Part shown: in pieces, positions 42,172 through 53,492 of the stretch
How positions within the stretch are numbered: position 1 is the first letter of the stretch
How the letters are laid out: every line of letters starts with the position of its first letter
Assembly (NCBI GenBank): GCA_030844895.1
Contig: CM061233.1
Span: 65,959,656-66,023,655, forward strand
DNA: 64,000 nt
Direction of reading: 5' to 3'
Origin: Ambrosia x helenae
Taxonomy: Eukaryota > Streptophyta > Magnoliopsida > Asterales > Asteraceae
Program-made: the position numbers and the translations under genes
The notes under the pieces: generated by a model
Database searches by the model: none
The model's input: only the letters and a program-made list of their open reading frames with translations
What the model was told of the DNA's origin: nothing

Positions 42172-44595
42172 TCAGCTGTCCTGCAAAAGATTGGTTAGTT
42201 CAAACATAACCTCATCAGGGAGGAGATTGTTTACTTTTATGGTCTGCTCCGGATAGGTAGGGTTTATGTTGACCTCCCTGATGGGATCACTGGTCGGCGC
42301 CTTCATCTCTCTAGGAGCTTCCGTCTCCTCTACGGAAGCTATTAGAAGGGCTTCAGCCGACGGCTTCAGGGTTGCGATCCCATTGGGCGTTAGGAGCTTC
42401 ATGAGACCATGCGTTGTGGAGACTACCGCATCAAAGGTTGGAATGCCCATCCTACCAATTAGGACATTGTAGCTTGACGGGTACCTTATTACAGAAAAGG
42501 TCAGCTCTTCTGTCCTGGATAGGTCCCCATCTCTGAAACAGACGTTTAGGGTGAGCTTCCCCAAGGGATGTACACGTTCCCCTGAGAAACCCACGAGGGA
42601 AGCATCTGACGGTTTGAGCTTGGACTTGATTTCTGGGCTTAGTGACTCGAAACATCGTTCGTACATTACTTCTGATGAGGCACCACCATCCATATACACT
42701 CTGTCTATCGGGAAGCCATCCAACTCGGCTTCCACTATTACAGGGGTAATGATCAATTCGTCTGGAGCAGGAGGGAGGCAGATGTATTGCTTGTTCCAGG
42801 GCTCAGTCCGAGCTCTGTTGATCTGCTGGGCTCCCTCATATCTGATCATGTTGACCTCTTTGTCTTTCCTCCCCTCATCTTTCCTTCCCTTGATATCCTT
42901 GATCAGGTGAGCCAACTCTCCGGACTTAATAGCTTCTTCTATCCTCTTTTTCAGCCGGTAACAGTCGTTTGTGTGGTGTCCGGTGTCGTTGTGGAAGGCA
43001 CAGTGCTTGCTGGCGTCCCTCTTGTTGGCGGGCTTGGACAAGGGTCTGGGAGGTCGGAACGTATACTTGACCTCCTCAGTGTAGAGTATTTCCTGAGGGG
43101 TCTTGGTTAGGACTGTGAATACGTGCCTTTCTTTTTCTTGATATCTTCCAGATCTGGGAGACCGTCGCCTTTCCTCATTCCTTCTTGACTCGAATGGTCT
43201 TCCAGATCGTCTCTCGTTGAAGGGTTGGAAGTTGGCTCTTCGGGAACTTGTCGAGCTGTCTCTCCAACTTCCCCGATCCCGTTTTCTGGTATCCTGCCGA
43301 GTGAGAGCTTCTTCTCCCCGAAGGAAGGCTTCTGCTCTCTCAAAGGCTTCTTCCATGGTTTGGGGAACGTCTTCATGAAACCTTCTCAATAACTTTTTAG
43401 AGCGGATGGCCCCCATGAATCCCGAAACTCGAATCTTTTCTGTGGCTCCACTGTATTGCAAACCTTCCCTCTTGTATCTCTCGATGAAACTGCGGAGATC
43501 CTCATGTTCCCCCTGTTGGATTTGGTACAGTATAGTAGCATCTTTAGTGCATTTTCTCAGGGGATTGAAGTTCGAGGTGAAACTTCTCCTTAGATCATCA
43601 AAGGAGGAGATGCTACGGGCAGGGAGGCCACAAAACCACAAGCGGGCCGGACCTACCAATGTTTGCATGAACATGTGGCAACACTCGGCGTTGTTCCATT
43701 TCTCCACAGTGGCTGCTCCAGAAAAAACGTTTAGATGGTCATCGGGATCCTCGGTCCCGTCGTACGTCTTCACGTTAGCTGGCATTTTGATCTTGTTGGG
43801 GAAGTCAAAATGTGCTATGTGTTTGGCGAAACATTCTAACGACTTGGGACAGTATGGCTCAGAGGGGGTAGCCTCAGTTCGGGTTTCCGCCGTGGAGGTT
43901 TGAACCATGGGTTGGGGAATACCTGACCCCTGACCTCCGGGAAGAGACGTTGCTGGTACTTGGTTTAGTGGAAGTGGGTACTGCCATGGGTACCCTCCGT
44001 GCCATGTAGGGAAATATGGCGGTATATAAGGTGCGTGCTGAGGTTGGGAGTAGTTGAGGTACATTGCTGCTGAAGAAGTAACTGGCCCCCCAACGTAACA
44101 TCCGGCTCCTGCCAAAGAGGTGGCAACTGCACTACTTGCCAGGGGCAGAGACCTCAGAGCTTCCGCAAAGGAGAGAGGTGTTGAGGACGGCAAGGACACT
44201 TGTGTGGCTTCCAACAACTGTCTTGTCGTGTGTTCTTGGACCCCGGGAGAGAGTATGGTTCTGCTAGGACCTTCCCCTAAAAGAATACCTCCCTGACTAT
44301 TCCAGTAGGGGTGAGGATTCGTGTCAATACGTTGGGTTGTTGGGGAGGTAGTGGTACCCCATAACGGAGGAGAAGGTGAGAGGGTAACGGTAGGTTCTTC
44401 GTCGTAAGACAACCTGACTTTCACACCCCTGGACCTTTCCTCCCGCACATAACCATTCAAGAGGTCTCGGAGTTGCAAGAAGTTTCTTCGTACTCCCTCC
44501 GGGGTGATGTTCATTCGTTCAATAGGTAACAACACGTCATCTCTAGGAGATGAATAAACAGCCCTTGAGGCCGGTGGAGTTTGATAATTGAGCAT
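42172..44595 (-). CDS. Tat gag-protease ORF
   Basis: An uninterrupted 807-residue frame. Residues 1-250 are low complexity with Pro/Ser/Thr. The gag core follows (about residues 255-440: FDFPNKIKMPANVKTYDG, DPDDHLNVFSG, LVGPARLWFCGLP, FTSNFNPLRK). An Arg-rich linker comes next, then a zinc knuckle of the CX2HX4HX4C kind (CAFHNDTGHHTNDC), and an aspartic protease with YMDGGASSEVMYE near residue 650. The DGG form instead of DTG/DSG is usual in this lineage. The frame ends at a TGA (42172) where pol should continue. The product would build the particle and cut the polyprotein. Confidence 0.88.
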   Translation of the reverse strand: MLNYQTPPASRAVYSSPRDDVLLPIERMNITPEGVRRNFLQLRDLLNGYVREERSRGVKVRLSYDEEPTVTLSPSPPLWGTTTSPTTQRIDTNPHPYWNSQGGILLGEGPSRTILSPGVQEHTTRQLLEATQVSLPSSTPLSFAEALRSLPLASSAVATSLAGAGCYVGGPVTSSAAMYLNYSQPQHAPYIPPYFPTWHGGYPWQYPLPLNQVPATSLPGGQGSGIPQPMVQTSTAETRTEATPSEPYCPKSLECFAKHIAHFDFPNKIKMPANVKTYDGTEDPDDHLNVFSGAATVEKWNNAECCHMFMQTLVGPARLWFCGLPARSISSFDDLRRSFTSNFNPLRKCTKDATILYQIQQGEHEDLRSFIERYKREGLQYSGATEKIRVSGFMGAIRSKKLLRRFHEDVPQTMEEAFERAEAFLRGEEALTRQDTRKRDRGSWRDSSTSSRRANFQPFNERRSGRPFESRRNEERRRSPRSGRYQEKERHVFTVLTKTPQEILYTEEVKYTFRPPRPLSKPANKRDASKHCAFHNDTGHHTNDCYRLKKRIEEAIKSGELAHLIKDIKGRKDEGRKDKEVNMIRYEGAQQINRARTEPWNKQYICLPPAPDELIITPVIVEAELDGFPIDRVYMDGGASSEVMYERCFESLSPEIKSKLKPSDASLVGFSGERVHPLGKLTLNVCFRDGDLSRTEELTFSVIRYPSSYNVLIGRMGIPTFDAVVSTTHGLMKLLTPNGIATLKPSAEALLIASVEETEAPREMKAPTSDPIREVNINPTYPEQTIKVNNLLPDEVMFELTNLLQDS

Positions 44596-44796
44596 ATCTC
44601 CTAGAGACGGTTCGACGTGTGGTCCGTCCGTTCCAGGTGTTTCATGGCCTGCAGCGTCACGGAGGTGTGACTGTTGGCCGGAATTTCTTGAAGACCCCCG
44701 GCTTTGTGGTTATCTCCACTGGTCATCACAAAAGAAGGTTACTTAGGAACAAATGGGACTGAAGAACTTTCAACAGCTTTGTTCAAAGTAGCGACA

Positions 44797-44814
44797 GCCC
44801 CACGGTGGGCGCCA
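44797..44814 (-). other. Tat primer-binding site
   Basis: On the minus strand TGGCGCCCACCGTGGGGC starts two bases after the 5' LTR. This TGGCGCC-type PBS differs from the Met-type PBS of the other three LTR elements and is common in Tat/Athila-type elements. Confidence 0.8.
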
Positions 44815-44816
44815 CT

Positions 44817-45474
44817 TGTTGCTACAACAAGGAAAATGACCGGGATTAGGTTAAGAGATGTTTAGGTTTATATGTTAAAGGTATATTAGGCCAAGGTTAT
44901 GATTTAGGGGATCCTCTAGCTCCTAGAATGGACCTGCACAAGGTAACAGACACCGTTAGCCTTAACGCAGGAGGGGGTCTCCTGCGTTTGGACTCCGGCG
45001 TGAGAATAAGTATGTATTCATTGGGAGTGATAAAGTAGATAGTATGAGAGTAAGAGGAGTAGTGAGAAGTGTGTGGAATGCATACCCAAGGGTCTCCTTA
45101 TATAGGCAATGGAAATCTGCCCAGGAGCTCCCTTATGGTAGCATCCTTACTATACCTGGTCATGGTTGACTCTCTTTATGCTGCCAGCAATGAGACTTTG
45201 CCCTTTTAGTGCATTTTCAGCTTTTACTATTTCCTAGGATGGCTTGGAGCTGTGTGATCCTTTGTTTTATGCCAATAGTAATAAGCCAAAGCACCTTTTT
45301 ATATTTCCAATGTTTTTACTGTTCACTTTCTGCTGCATAGCTACCGTATGGCAGCCATGCTGCCTTATGTTAGCTGTTCAGCTCCAAGAAGTCCAGCAAA
45401 CCTTAACACTTTTTACTTTGCTTTATTTTCTTGACAAGGGTTTAGACGTGGTCGTTTTAGGACCCACGTCATCA
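44817..45474 (-). repeat. Tat 5' LTR (658 bp)
   Basis: This is the direct copy of 34774-35430 with about seven single-base differences seen by eye. Confidence 0.95.
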
Positions 45475-48004
45475 AGAGGAAAAATAGAACTCTTATTGAA
45501 GCTGCAAGAAACATGCTAGCAGATTCTGGTTTGCCACTGTCCTTCTGGGCAGAAGCTGTAAACACTGCTTGCTATGTTCAAAACAGAGTTTTGATCAACC
45601 CAAGACATCAAAAGACTGCTTATGAAATTCTGTTCAAAATCAAACCATTAATCTCATTTTTCAAAATCTTTGGCTGTCCATGTTTCATTTTAAATCTCAA
45701 AGATTCCATTTCAAAATTCGCAGCCAAAGTAGATTGTGGATATTTTCTGGGATATTCTTCTATTGCCAAGGCCTATAAAGTGTTTAACACAAGGACCAGG
45801 ACAATAGAAGAAACTCTGAATGTAAAGTTCAATGAACTTTCATCCCTAAAAATCCCAGCAAATCCTGCTGAGTTGTTTGATTTAGATGAATTCAAATTTG
45901 AAGATATCACTGTTAAAACTAACAATGCAGGTACTCTACAATCTCCACAACAAGATTACAGAACAGATGTTGTGATCCCCAGTCACTATAAAATCTATTC
46001 TGCATCAGAGGAAGCAGCTGTTCAAAACAACTGTCAAAACTCTGTCACAGCTGTTCAAAACATCTGTTGACAAAAGTCAGTCCAGTTTTACCCCACTCAG
46101 ACCCATTCCCCCACTTCCATTTCAAACATCTGATGGCACTACAGAAGTGCAAACAGATGTTACACCAACATAGTCATCAAACCTCTGTCCTTCACCACAA
46201 AATTCCATCATACCATATCAGGGAGATCTAATCTACCTAAGAGCTCATCCACCAGACCAAATCATTGGCAACATCAGAGAGGGTGTGCTAACAAGAAGCC
46301 AATCCTCCAATATCTGTCTTTTTGCAGGATTTCTATCTCTCACACAACCTGTCAAGTACCAAGAGGCACTAAAAGACAACAGTTGGGTAGAAGCTATGCA
46401 AGAAGAGCTCCTTCAGTTTAAAAGACAACAAGTATGGGAACTTGTACCACTACCTAAGGATGTTTGTCCAATAGGTACAAAGTGGGTCTTCAAAAACAAA
46501 ACTGATGAAAGGGGTATAGTTGTCAAGAATAAAGCCAGGCTTGTGGTTCAAGGCTTCAGACAAGAAGAAGGAATAGACTATGATGAAACCTTTGCTCATG
46601 TAGCAAGGTTAGAAGCTATCAGACTCTTTCTAGCCTTTGCTGTCAACCACAACATCAAGGTGTATCAGATAGATATCAAATGTGCCTTCCTATATGGCAA
46701 AATTCAGGAGGAGGTCTATGTATGTCAACCACCTAGTTTTGAAGACACATTCCATCTTGATCATGTCTACAAGCTTAATAAAGCTCTGTATGGACTCAAG
46801 CAAGCACCCAGGGCTTGGTATGAAACTCTTTCCACCTTTCTCTTATCCATTGGTTTCACAAGAGGTAAAATTAATAAAACCTTATTTTTGAAATGGAAAG
46901 GGAAAGATTTAATGATTGTTCAAATATATGTGGATGACATCATTTTTGGATCCACATGTAACAAAATGTGTGAAGAGTTCAGGGAACTCATGACAGCAGA
47001 GTTTGAAATGAGTGCTATGGGTGAACTTCAGTGTTTCCTTGGTCTCCAAGTGAAGCAGCTGCAAAATGGCACATTCATTCATCAAAATAAATATGTGAAA
47101 AACCTATTAACTAGATTTGAGATGAATGACTGTAAGCCATGTAGTACACCTATGAGTACAGTCAAGCTACTCACTAGTGATGACAAGGATGAACTGGTTG
47201 ACCAAACACATTACAGATGCATGATTGGGTCTTTATTGTACTTAACTGCATCTAGGCCAGACATTATGTTTGCCACTTGTGTTTATGCAAGATCCCAGGC
47301 TTCACCCAGAAAGTCAAACCTTATTGCTGTGAAAAGGATATTCAGATACCTAAAAGGTGCTCCCACACTTGGTATCTGGTATCCTGCTAATGGAAATATT
47401 GAGCTTTCAGGTTATTCAGATAGTGATTTTGTTGGCTGCCACACCACAAGGAAGTCTACATCAGGAGGGTGCCAGTTTCTAAGGAATGCCTTAGTCTCTT
47501 GGCAAAGCAAAAAGCAAGCAGTTGTTTCCACCTCAACAGCTGAGGCTGAATACATTGCTGCTGCAAGCTGTACAACCCAATTCATGTGGCTCCAAAATCA
47601 ATTGCTGGATTTTGGGATAACTGCACTAAAGACTCCACTCATGTTGGATAGTCAAGCTGCTGAAAATATCATCAAGAATCCAGTTTCTCACTCAACCACC
47701 AAACACATAGACATCAGACATCATTTTGTCAGGGATAGCTATGAAAAAGGTTTGATTTCTCTGCACCATGTTCCAACAGAGGATCAGTTGGCAGATGTGT
47801 TGACAAAAGCTTTAGACACATCTACCTTTACAAATCTGATTTCTAGAATTGGTATGCTAAACATGGATTAAACAACACAAATGTTTTTAATAAAAGCATT
47901 AAAATGTTTCAGAAAATCAAAATCCATCCTTAAAAATAGCCTTTTGGTTGAAAAATCTGTTAAAGATAAAACAACCACTGTTTCATCCATTCTATCCACT
48001 GTTA

Positions 48005-48099
48005 AGTTGAAAAAATCTGTTTCAAACATCTGATCAGATAAAACAACCACTGCTTGGTTGAAAAATCTGTTTCAAACCTCTGATCAGATAAAACAATTG
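48005..48099. repeat. Short tandem repeat after copia pol
   Basis: The block TTGAAAAAATCTGTTTCAAA...CATCTGATCAGATAAAACAA occurs twice in a row, about 50 bases apart, in the non-coding stretch between the pol stop (47871) and the extra ORF. A weaker third copy precedes it. Confidence 0.7.
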
Positions 48100-48107
48100 T
48101 TTTATTA

Positions 48108-48112
48108 TCTAT

Positions 48113-48146
<34 letters not shown>

Positions 48147-48147
48147 C
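48108..48147. repeat. (AT)n microsatellite
   Basis: An almost pure AT run with a few C interruptions in the copia spacer, likely variable in length. Confidence 0.9.
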
Positions 48148-48321
48148 AATTAAGAATAAAAAAATTAAAAAAAAATCAAGTGATGTTAGCATCAGCAACA
48201 ACTGATTGCATCAGATGTTTACCAAAACAGCTGTACACCACCAGATGTTTAACCATCAGATGTTTGCCACGTCTGCTCCTACAAGCAGAGTTTTGGCCAC
48301 ATCAGCGGTTTCACCAGAGCC

Positions 48322-48330
48322 TATAAAAAC
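48322..48330 (+). promoter_or_regulatory. Possible internal promoter of the copia extra ORF
   Basis: TATAAAAAC lies 129 bases before the ATG at 48451, inside the element and far from the LTR promoter. The position would allow a separate shorter transcript; this is inference. Confidence 0.4.
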
Positions 48331-48450
48331 CCTGTTTTATCACAACAGTCATTACACTGTCTCATTGTATTCAAAATATTGAAACCGCCTTCTTCATTCT
48401 CAAACCCTTACTCTAAATTCCATTCACTCTCGCACTCGGAATCCATTACA

Positions 48451-51400
48451 ATGGATCTTCAAGCTAAAGCCACCCACAATTACCTCCCATATCTGGTAAA
48501 AACAGATGAAAACACTCCATTCCATTCCACCATCGACATCATTTTACAATCCAAATACCTGACAATCCTAACCGCTGACGCCCCTATCTATCTTGATACC
48601 CTCCAAGAATTCTGGTTGAATGCTGAGTTTCTACTTCAAGACAAAAAGCCTACTTCCATTATCTCAAAAATTGGAGAGACAAGACAAGTATCGTCATTAC
48701 CCCTGAACTCATATCCACAACCTTCTCACTTAATGACCTGTCAGGTAAAGACTCTTTCCCTAAGGCAGAGCTTCACACAGAGTTTCAGGAAAGAGGTTAT
48801 GATGCACAGATGACTGGGTCAACACTTTTCAAAAAGTTTTTCCCACCAGTCATGAAATTTTTCTTTCATACCCTCCTTCTCTGTGTCTCTGCTAAGTCCA
48901 CTTCCTTTAATGAAATCCATTTAAGGATTCAGTACTTGGGCTATGCTATGTTGTCAGATTCTGACTTCAATTTATCCCAGGTACTGTTTATGGACTTAGT
49001 GTCAAATGTGAAAGCCATAAAGTCTGGGTCTAATAATGCTTTTTTAATTTACCCAAGAATTTTGAGTGTAATCCTTCAAAAGGTTTTACCTTAAAAAGAT
49101 TTTAAAAAGGGTGAGTCTATGCAAATGAAGAGTCTAACTGATGAAACTTTCACAAGAATGCTGGGTTCAACCACCCAAGAAAAAGTATCAAAAGTGTCAA
49201 AAGTTTCCAAAACACAAACAAAGAGGACTAAGACAACAACTGTTGTCCAAACCTCTGTTGTTGAGCCCACTGCTCCTGGTGATCATGGCACTACATCCAA
49301 TGCTGTGAAACCCACACCAGCCACTTCCAAAAGAAAACGTCCATCCACAAAAACCACCACTCAACCAAAAAGGGGACTTCTGGAAGATGAGATACCAGAA
49401 GATAACCCTGTTGCAACACAAAAGCAACAAGAAACCACTGCTGTTACTTCCTCACAACAGTTGGTAATATCTCAACCTGTCCAAACTCCTCATGCATCCT
49501 CACAAAAGGATCATGTTGTAAGCCAAGGGGAAACACATCATGATACATTTGAGTCACTTGGCCATATGTTCACAAGCCCCTCTCCCAGTTCTAATTCTCT
49601 GTTTGAGGCTATTGAAAAAACTCAGGAAAATCCCAGTTCCTCTCTTTCACCTATCAATGAGAGTATACCTCCACAAGTGACTGGGACTGAGGAAATTCAA
49701 TCAGCCATCCCACAAGCAGAAGAGGAGGTTACACCCCTAGAGTTCAATGAAACTCTAGGTGAGTTTTCAAGTGGAGCAGCCACTACTGATGTAGAGACCA
49801 TTGTCTCACAACAGGACAGGGGTTACATAACTAAGACTCCCTTGAAGGCAACAACTGATGAGGCCCCTATAGTGTCCCCAAAATCAGTTGGAAGTCCCCA
49901 GAACCAAGAAAAAGGGGCATCTGGTTCTCATCTCCTGGACTCACCTCTGTTGCTGATATCAAATCTAATGTCAAGTCAATATTGGAATCCTTGGCTACTC
50001 TCACCAAGAGTCAACCATCCACAGCTGATATTGCTAGTGAGCTATGGAAATCTATTTCTCCCATCATCATAGCTCACAGAAAACTAGCAGATCAGACTCA
50101 TGAAACCTACATGGCTGAAATCAGAAATATGGTAGATGCTAGGCACAAAGATACCCATGCAGACATTCAGGCCATTAAAGACCATCTGCTGAAGACCACT
50201 AGCTCTGCCCCTACCACTATTCTCAGAGATGAAGATGATGATGAATTCACAGCTGATGATGCCAAAAAGGGGAGAGTGGCAGAGATAGATTGCCAAAGCT
50301 AGATCCCTTTGGTTGTCCACCTTCACAAAAAGGCCAATTAAAGTCTGCCAACAAACCAGGGTCTACCCAAACAACACCACAACAACAACAAACCAGCAAA
50401 GCTAAAGAAGTGGACAACTCTACTAATGAAGAAGCTGAAAAGGCTACTGAAGATAAGCAAAAGAGGGCTGACACTTTGGAAGTCAAGGCAGAGGCTTTGA
50501 TACAAAAGAAAAGGGAACAACAGCAGGAAGTTGAAGATGTGGGTTCCTCTAAGAGGAAGAAAATGCCTGCCAAACATATTAGACAACCACCATCCAAACT
50601 GGCTGTTAAAACCACTGCTATCAAAACCACTGCTGCCACCCAAACCACTGACACCACCACAACATCTGAACCTGTCACCATTACCACCAAACCAACATCT
50701 GAACCTACAACCACATCACCACCTAAATCCCAAACATCTGCTAGTCCTACAAAAGTGCCAACAGATGTTAACACCACCACTGCTTCTACACCACCATCTC
50801 CAAAAATCTTGTACAAAAGGAAGAGAAAATCTACCTTTGTTGTACAGGATGAAAACATTCACACATCACCACCTACTACTTCAACCACACAATCTACACC
50901 CATATCAGCCATTCCACTTTCATCATTCTCACCACACACATCATAATTCACTTCCCATAGACCACCACCAACCATCACACCATTGGCTGTTCAGTATCCC
51001 CTTGAACTTGATCTACTCAAGGGGGAAATGCAATCCTTCTATAATACTGAACAACCATCTGAAAGATCTTTCCTTTCTCTTCCACATTTTCCTGTTCCCC
51101 TAAACATAGACACATATCTAAAATACAAGGCTGAACAGGCAGATGCCATCATAAAAGAGAAATGCAAAGGGAAAGATGACAGGACTGCTCAAGGCATCCA
51201 TTCAGCAGAGCTTAGAAAATTGAGAAGGATTGAAGATTTTGCTAAGACCCTGAGCAACTCCATGTCTACCATGACTCTCAGCAGTGACAAGGAAAGGGAG
51301 GTTAGGGAATCACTTCTTGAACAGATCTTGGCAACCATGCCTTATAAAGCAAACAAGAAACAGTTTGCAGGCTGGACCACTCATGCTCTCAGAGAAGAAC

Positions 51401-52164
51401 TCTTAAGAATTGAAGAGATGGCCAAGAATCCCCCAGCTAAGGTCTCTGCCCCTGATTTTAGTAAAGGCAGAGATCCAGCCAAAGCCTTGAAATTCAAAAG
51501 AATGAGACAAGAAAATGTGGCTGCTGACTATGGGGAGATGAGGTCAGTTGCAAGGTGGTATGAACTGAGGTTGGTTGAAACATACAAGAAACTGGAAGAA
51601 AACAGGAAGAAAGATCCTAACCTGCCCAGAAAACCTGTCTACTTTGATGAACCACTAATAAAGAGACCTCAACAGGCTTTTACATTAGACAGCCTACTTG
51701 ATACTTCTGATCTATTAGCTGCTGCTAGAAGACAATTCAAGAAAAAGAAAGAAATGTTTGAAGAGGATCAGAAGAAGTTTGCTGATACTTATATAAAGGA
51801 GGGCCTCTTCAATCAAGTACACTTTTTCTCAGATCCCATTACTGAAAAGCTCAGAGAACTCATTGGGAGACCTCCATCACCAAACTCATCCAGAATAAAG
51901 GTGCATCTCAGCAAATCCTCTAACTCAAAAATTCTAAAATGGAAGGTCAGCAAAGACACCCATGAATTGATTTTGCTCAGGTCAGATGGAGAAGCTCAAA
52001 AGCTAAGCATGGATGATGCATATAGCCTGTGTGCAGATGACCTCCAAACACTGCTGAACCTTGAGCTTGAAAGAGATGCAGAAGAGCTCTACTCTTTGAA
52101 CTTTGAGCTACAATTCAAAGGTCAAATCAGAGAAAGTCTGATGAGGAATAAAGATCAAGAATAA
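48451..52164 (+). pseudogene. Copia extra ORF after pol (SIRE-type), broken
   Basis: From ATG 48451 (MDLQAKATHNYLP) coding runs through at least six pieces in changing frames (to 48813, 49094, 50072, 50302, 50946 and 52164), together about 1200 codons. The first 200 residues look globular (PVMKFFFHTLLLCVSAKSTS is a hydrophobic stretch). The middle is Thr/Pro/Ser- and Gln-rich. The last 390 residues are charged with long helical, coiled-coil-like stretches. SIRE-lineage elements are known to carry an additional ORF at this place, sometimes called envelope-like. I see no clear signal peptide plus anchor arrangement, so I do not assign that role. Several frameshifts make this copy non-functional. 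Confidence 0.75.
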
Positions 52165-52189
52165 AGTCTAGTTTTGGCATCATCTATTC

Positions 52190-52200
52190 TAGGGGGAGAT
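52190..52200 (+). other. Copia polypurine tract
   Basis: TAGGGGGAGAT directly precedes the 3' LTR start, 25 bases after the stop of the extra ORF. Confidence 0.85.
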
Positions 52201-52911
52201 TGTTGGGTCTGCTGACCTGAAGAAGAACAGATGATTGAAAAGCCAAAATATACTAACAGTTGATCCACAGAAATAAACAGTCTTTACAACATACTCTTCC
52301 CAAAAGACTGTTGACCCTAACAACTGTTCCACCTAAACAACTGCTATGACAACTGCTGCTACAAAGGACTGCTGGATAACAACTGATAGAGAACAACTGC
52401 TGACCAAAGGTCTGATGAAGAACAACTGCTGATCAAGTACTGAAGACTAAAGGTCTGTTGGAGCAACAGCACTTAGGCTCCAACAGATGATACAAGACCA
52501 TCAGAGTTTTCCTCAACAGTAGTTTACCTTACAGTGTTTTGTAATATAACAGTAGTTTGTATAGGGCAGATGTTTTATGTTGTTATTCTGTTAAAGGTCA
52601 CTATCTTAGGTGACGTCAGCCTAGGTCACCAGTGGTTTAGATTTGTCTATAAATAGAACAGCGATTGTACTGTTCTATTGGTCACTCACAACATTCTCTT
52701 AGACAAACAATCACAGAGTGATCAGGCTGAGGGGGGTACTTGTATTTGATTGTAATCTTTCAATATAATGAAAGCTTTCGATTAAGAAAACATTTATTCC
52801 TTTTGTTTTGATTATAGTTTATCATTCCGCTGCACTTTCCATATATATTCACTTCATTCATTTCTCATTCTACTCTAAACAAATCAAAACAATCAAACTC
52901 AGATCCTAACA
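52201..52911 (+). repeat. Copia 3' LTR (711 bp)
   Basis: Direct copy of 30551-31272, shorter by a GAA-type contraction and a few small indels. Confidence 0.95.
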
Positions 52912-52916
52912 TTGCC

Positions 52917-53471
52917 CGTGGTATAACCCATTAGGAATTTCAAGAAACTAGACCGGGTCCAGTTCGGATCCATCCGTTCAAACGCAAAGTCCACTAGGGT
53001 TCCCATGCATTCCAGTTTATGATCTCGTGTGCACCCGACATGATAAACTGTTCTACATGGTCCTCCAGGCGTGCTTTAAGTTTGAAGTTCAAGTCACCGA
53101 ACACTAGCACCCAATCATGGTATTATTATAAGTATAGGATAGTGTGTATAAGGACGAGTGTGTCTATTGGGGCATAGAAGGGAGATGTCTGAATCCATGG
53201 ACAGATCTCAAGAGTATGCCGAAGCTACCCCAATGTACACCGCTGCCAAGAAGGTTCAATAGTATATCGTTCGCCGTCGAATCATGGTATGGATGGGTTA
53301 AGAAATAGAATGGTAAGGAGTAAACAGGTGATGTAGCGTAGAAGATGATGACACCGACACCCCGACAAGTTATAATGTTACCCACATGTTAAGACTCGAC
53401 CATCTGTGACCGTCTAGTGTATGCGACTCGGTTATAGACTAGACTCTACATGTAGTCCTAGTTCACTGTAA
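52917..53471 (-). other. Outer gypsy 5' leader
   Basis: This is the stretch between the outer gypsy PBS and the copia insertion, read on the minus strand. It holds no long ORF. The very start of gag may lie close to 52917-52950, now cut off from the rest of the gene by the copia element. The GGA-GUGANA-UCC hairpins of the LARD leader are not present here. Confidence 0.6.
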
Positions 53472-53489
53472 CCGTTGGCTCTGATACCA
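53472..53489 (-). other. Outer gypsy primer-binding site
   Basis: On the minus strand TGGTATCAGAGCCAACGG begins three bases after the 5' LTR end and matches the initiator methionine tRNA type. The LARD has the same word at the same spacing. Confidence 0.9.
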
Positions 53490-53492
53490 ATC

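Larger units (their letters stand above)
34774..45474 (-). mobile_element. Ty3-gypsy element, Tat lineage, nested in copia integrase
   Basis: LTRs at 34774-35430 and 44817-45474 are flanked by AGAGG (34769-34773 and 45475-45479). The PBS beside the right LTR and the purine tract beside the left LTR show minus orientation. Total length is 10.7 kb. Gag-protease, RT, RNase H, a second RNase H and integrase follow in minus order. The second RNase H is the hallmark of the Tat lineage. A long 3' interior carries an accessory gene on the opposite (plus) strand. About seven differences separate the LTRs by eye, so it is younger than the copia host, as nesting requires. Confidence 0.94.
33400..47871 (+). 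pseudogene. Copia pol, split by the Tat insertion
   Basis: Domains in order: protease (about 33848, DSGGSRHMTG); a frameshift near 33910-33960; the GAG-pre-integrase and HHCC zinc region (34250-34420, LWHRRLGHTNLQ and CVSCLKGKQ); the integrase core from 34459 with HMDLFGP and FRSDNGTEF; the Tat insertion at 34774, just after the catalytic Glu codon (34768-34770); then the integrase C-terminal region at 45480-46070. After another frameshift an intact RT and RNase H frame runs 46285-47871, with YVDDIIFGS and the copia RNase H end (STAEAEYIAAASC, TKHIDIRHHF). In-frame stops occur at 33800 and 34447. The normal product would copy and integrate the element; this copy cannot. Confidence 0.92.
30551..52911 (+). 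mobile_element. Ty1-copia retrotransposon, SIRE-like, with nested Tat element
   Basis: LTRs at 30551-31272 and 52201-52911 have TG...CA ends and the target duplication TTGCC (30546-30550 and 52912-52916). PBS, gag, protease, integrase, RT, RNase H, an extra long ORF, polypurine tract and 3' LTR follow in plus-strand order. Integrase before RT marks Ty1-copia. The extra ORF after pol and the large size (about 11.7 kb without the nested element) point to the SIRE lineage. It landed at the beginning of the outer gypsy gag. By eye the LTRs differ at roughly fourteen bases plus small indels, so it is moderately old. Frameshifts and stops inactivate it. Confidence 0.94.

Noticed and set aside
50247..50858. 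Minus-strand opening of 203 codons rich in Val and Ser
   Set aside because: It is the mirror of the Thr/Pro-rich part of the copia extra ORF; low complexity keeps both strands open.
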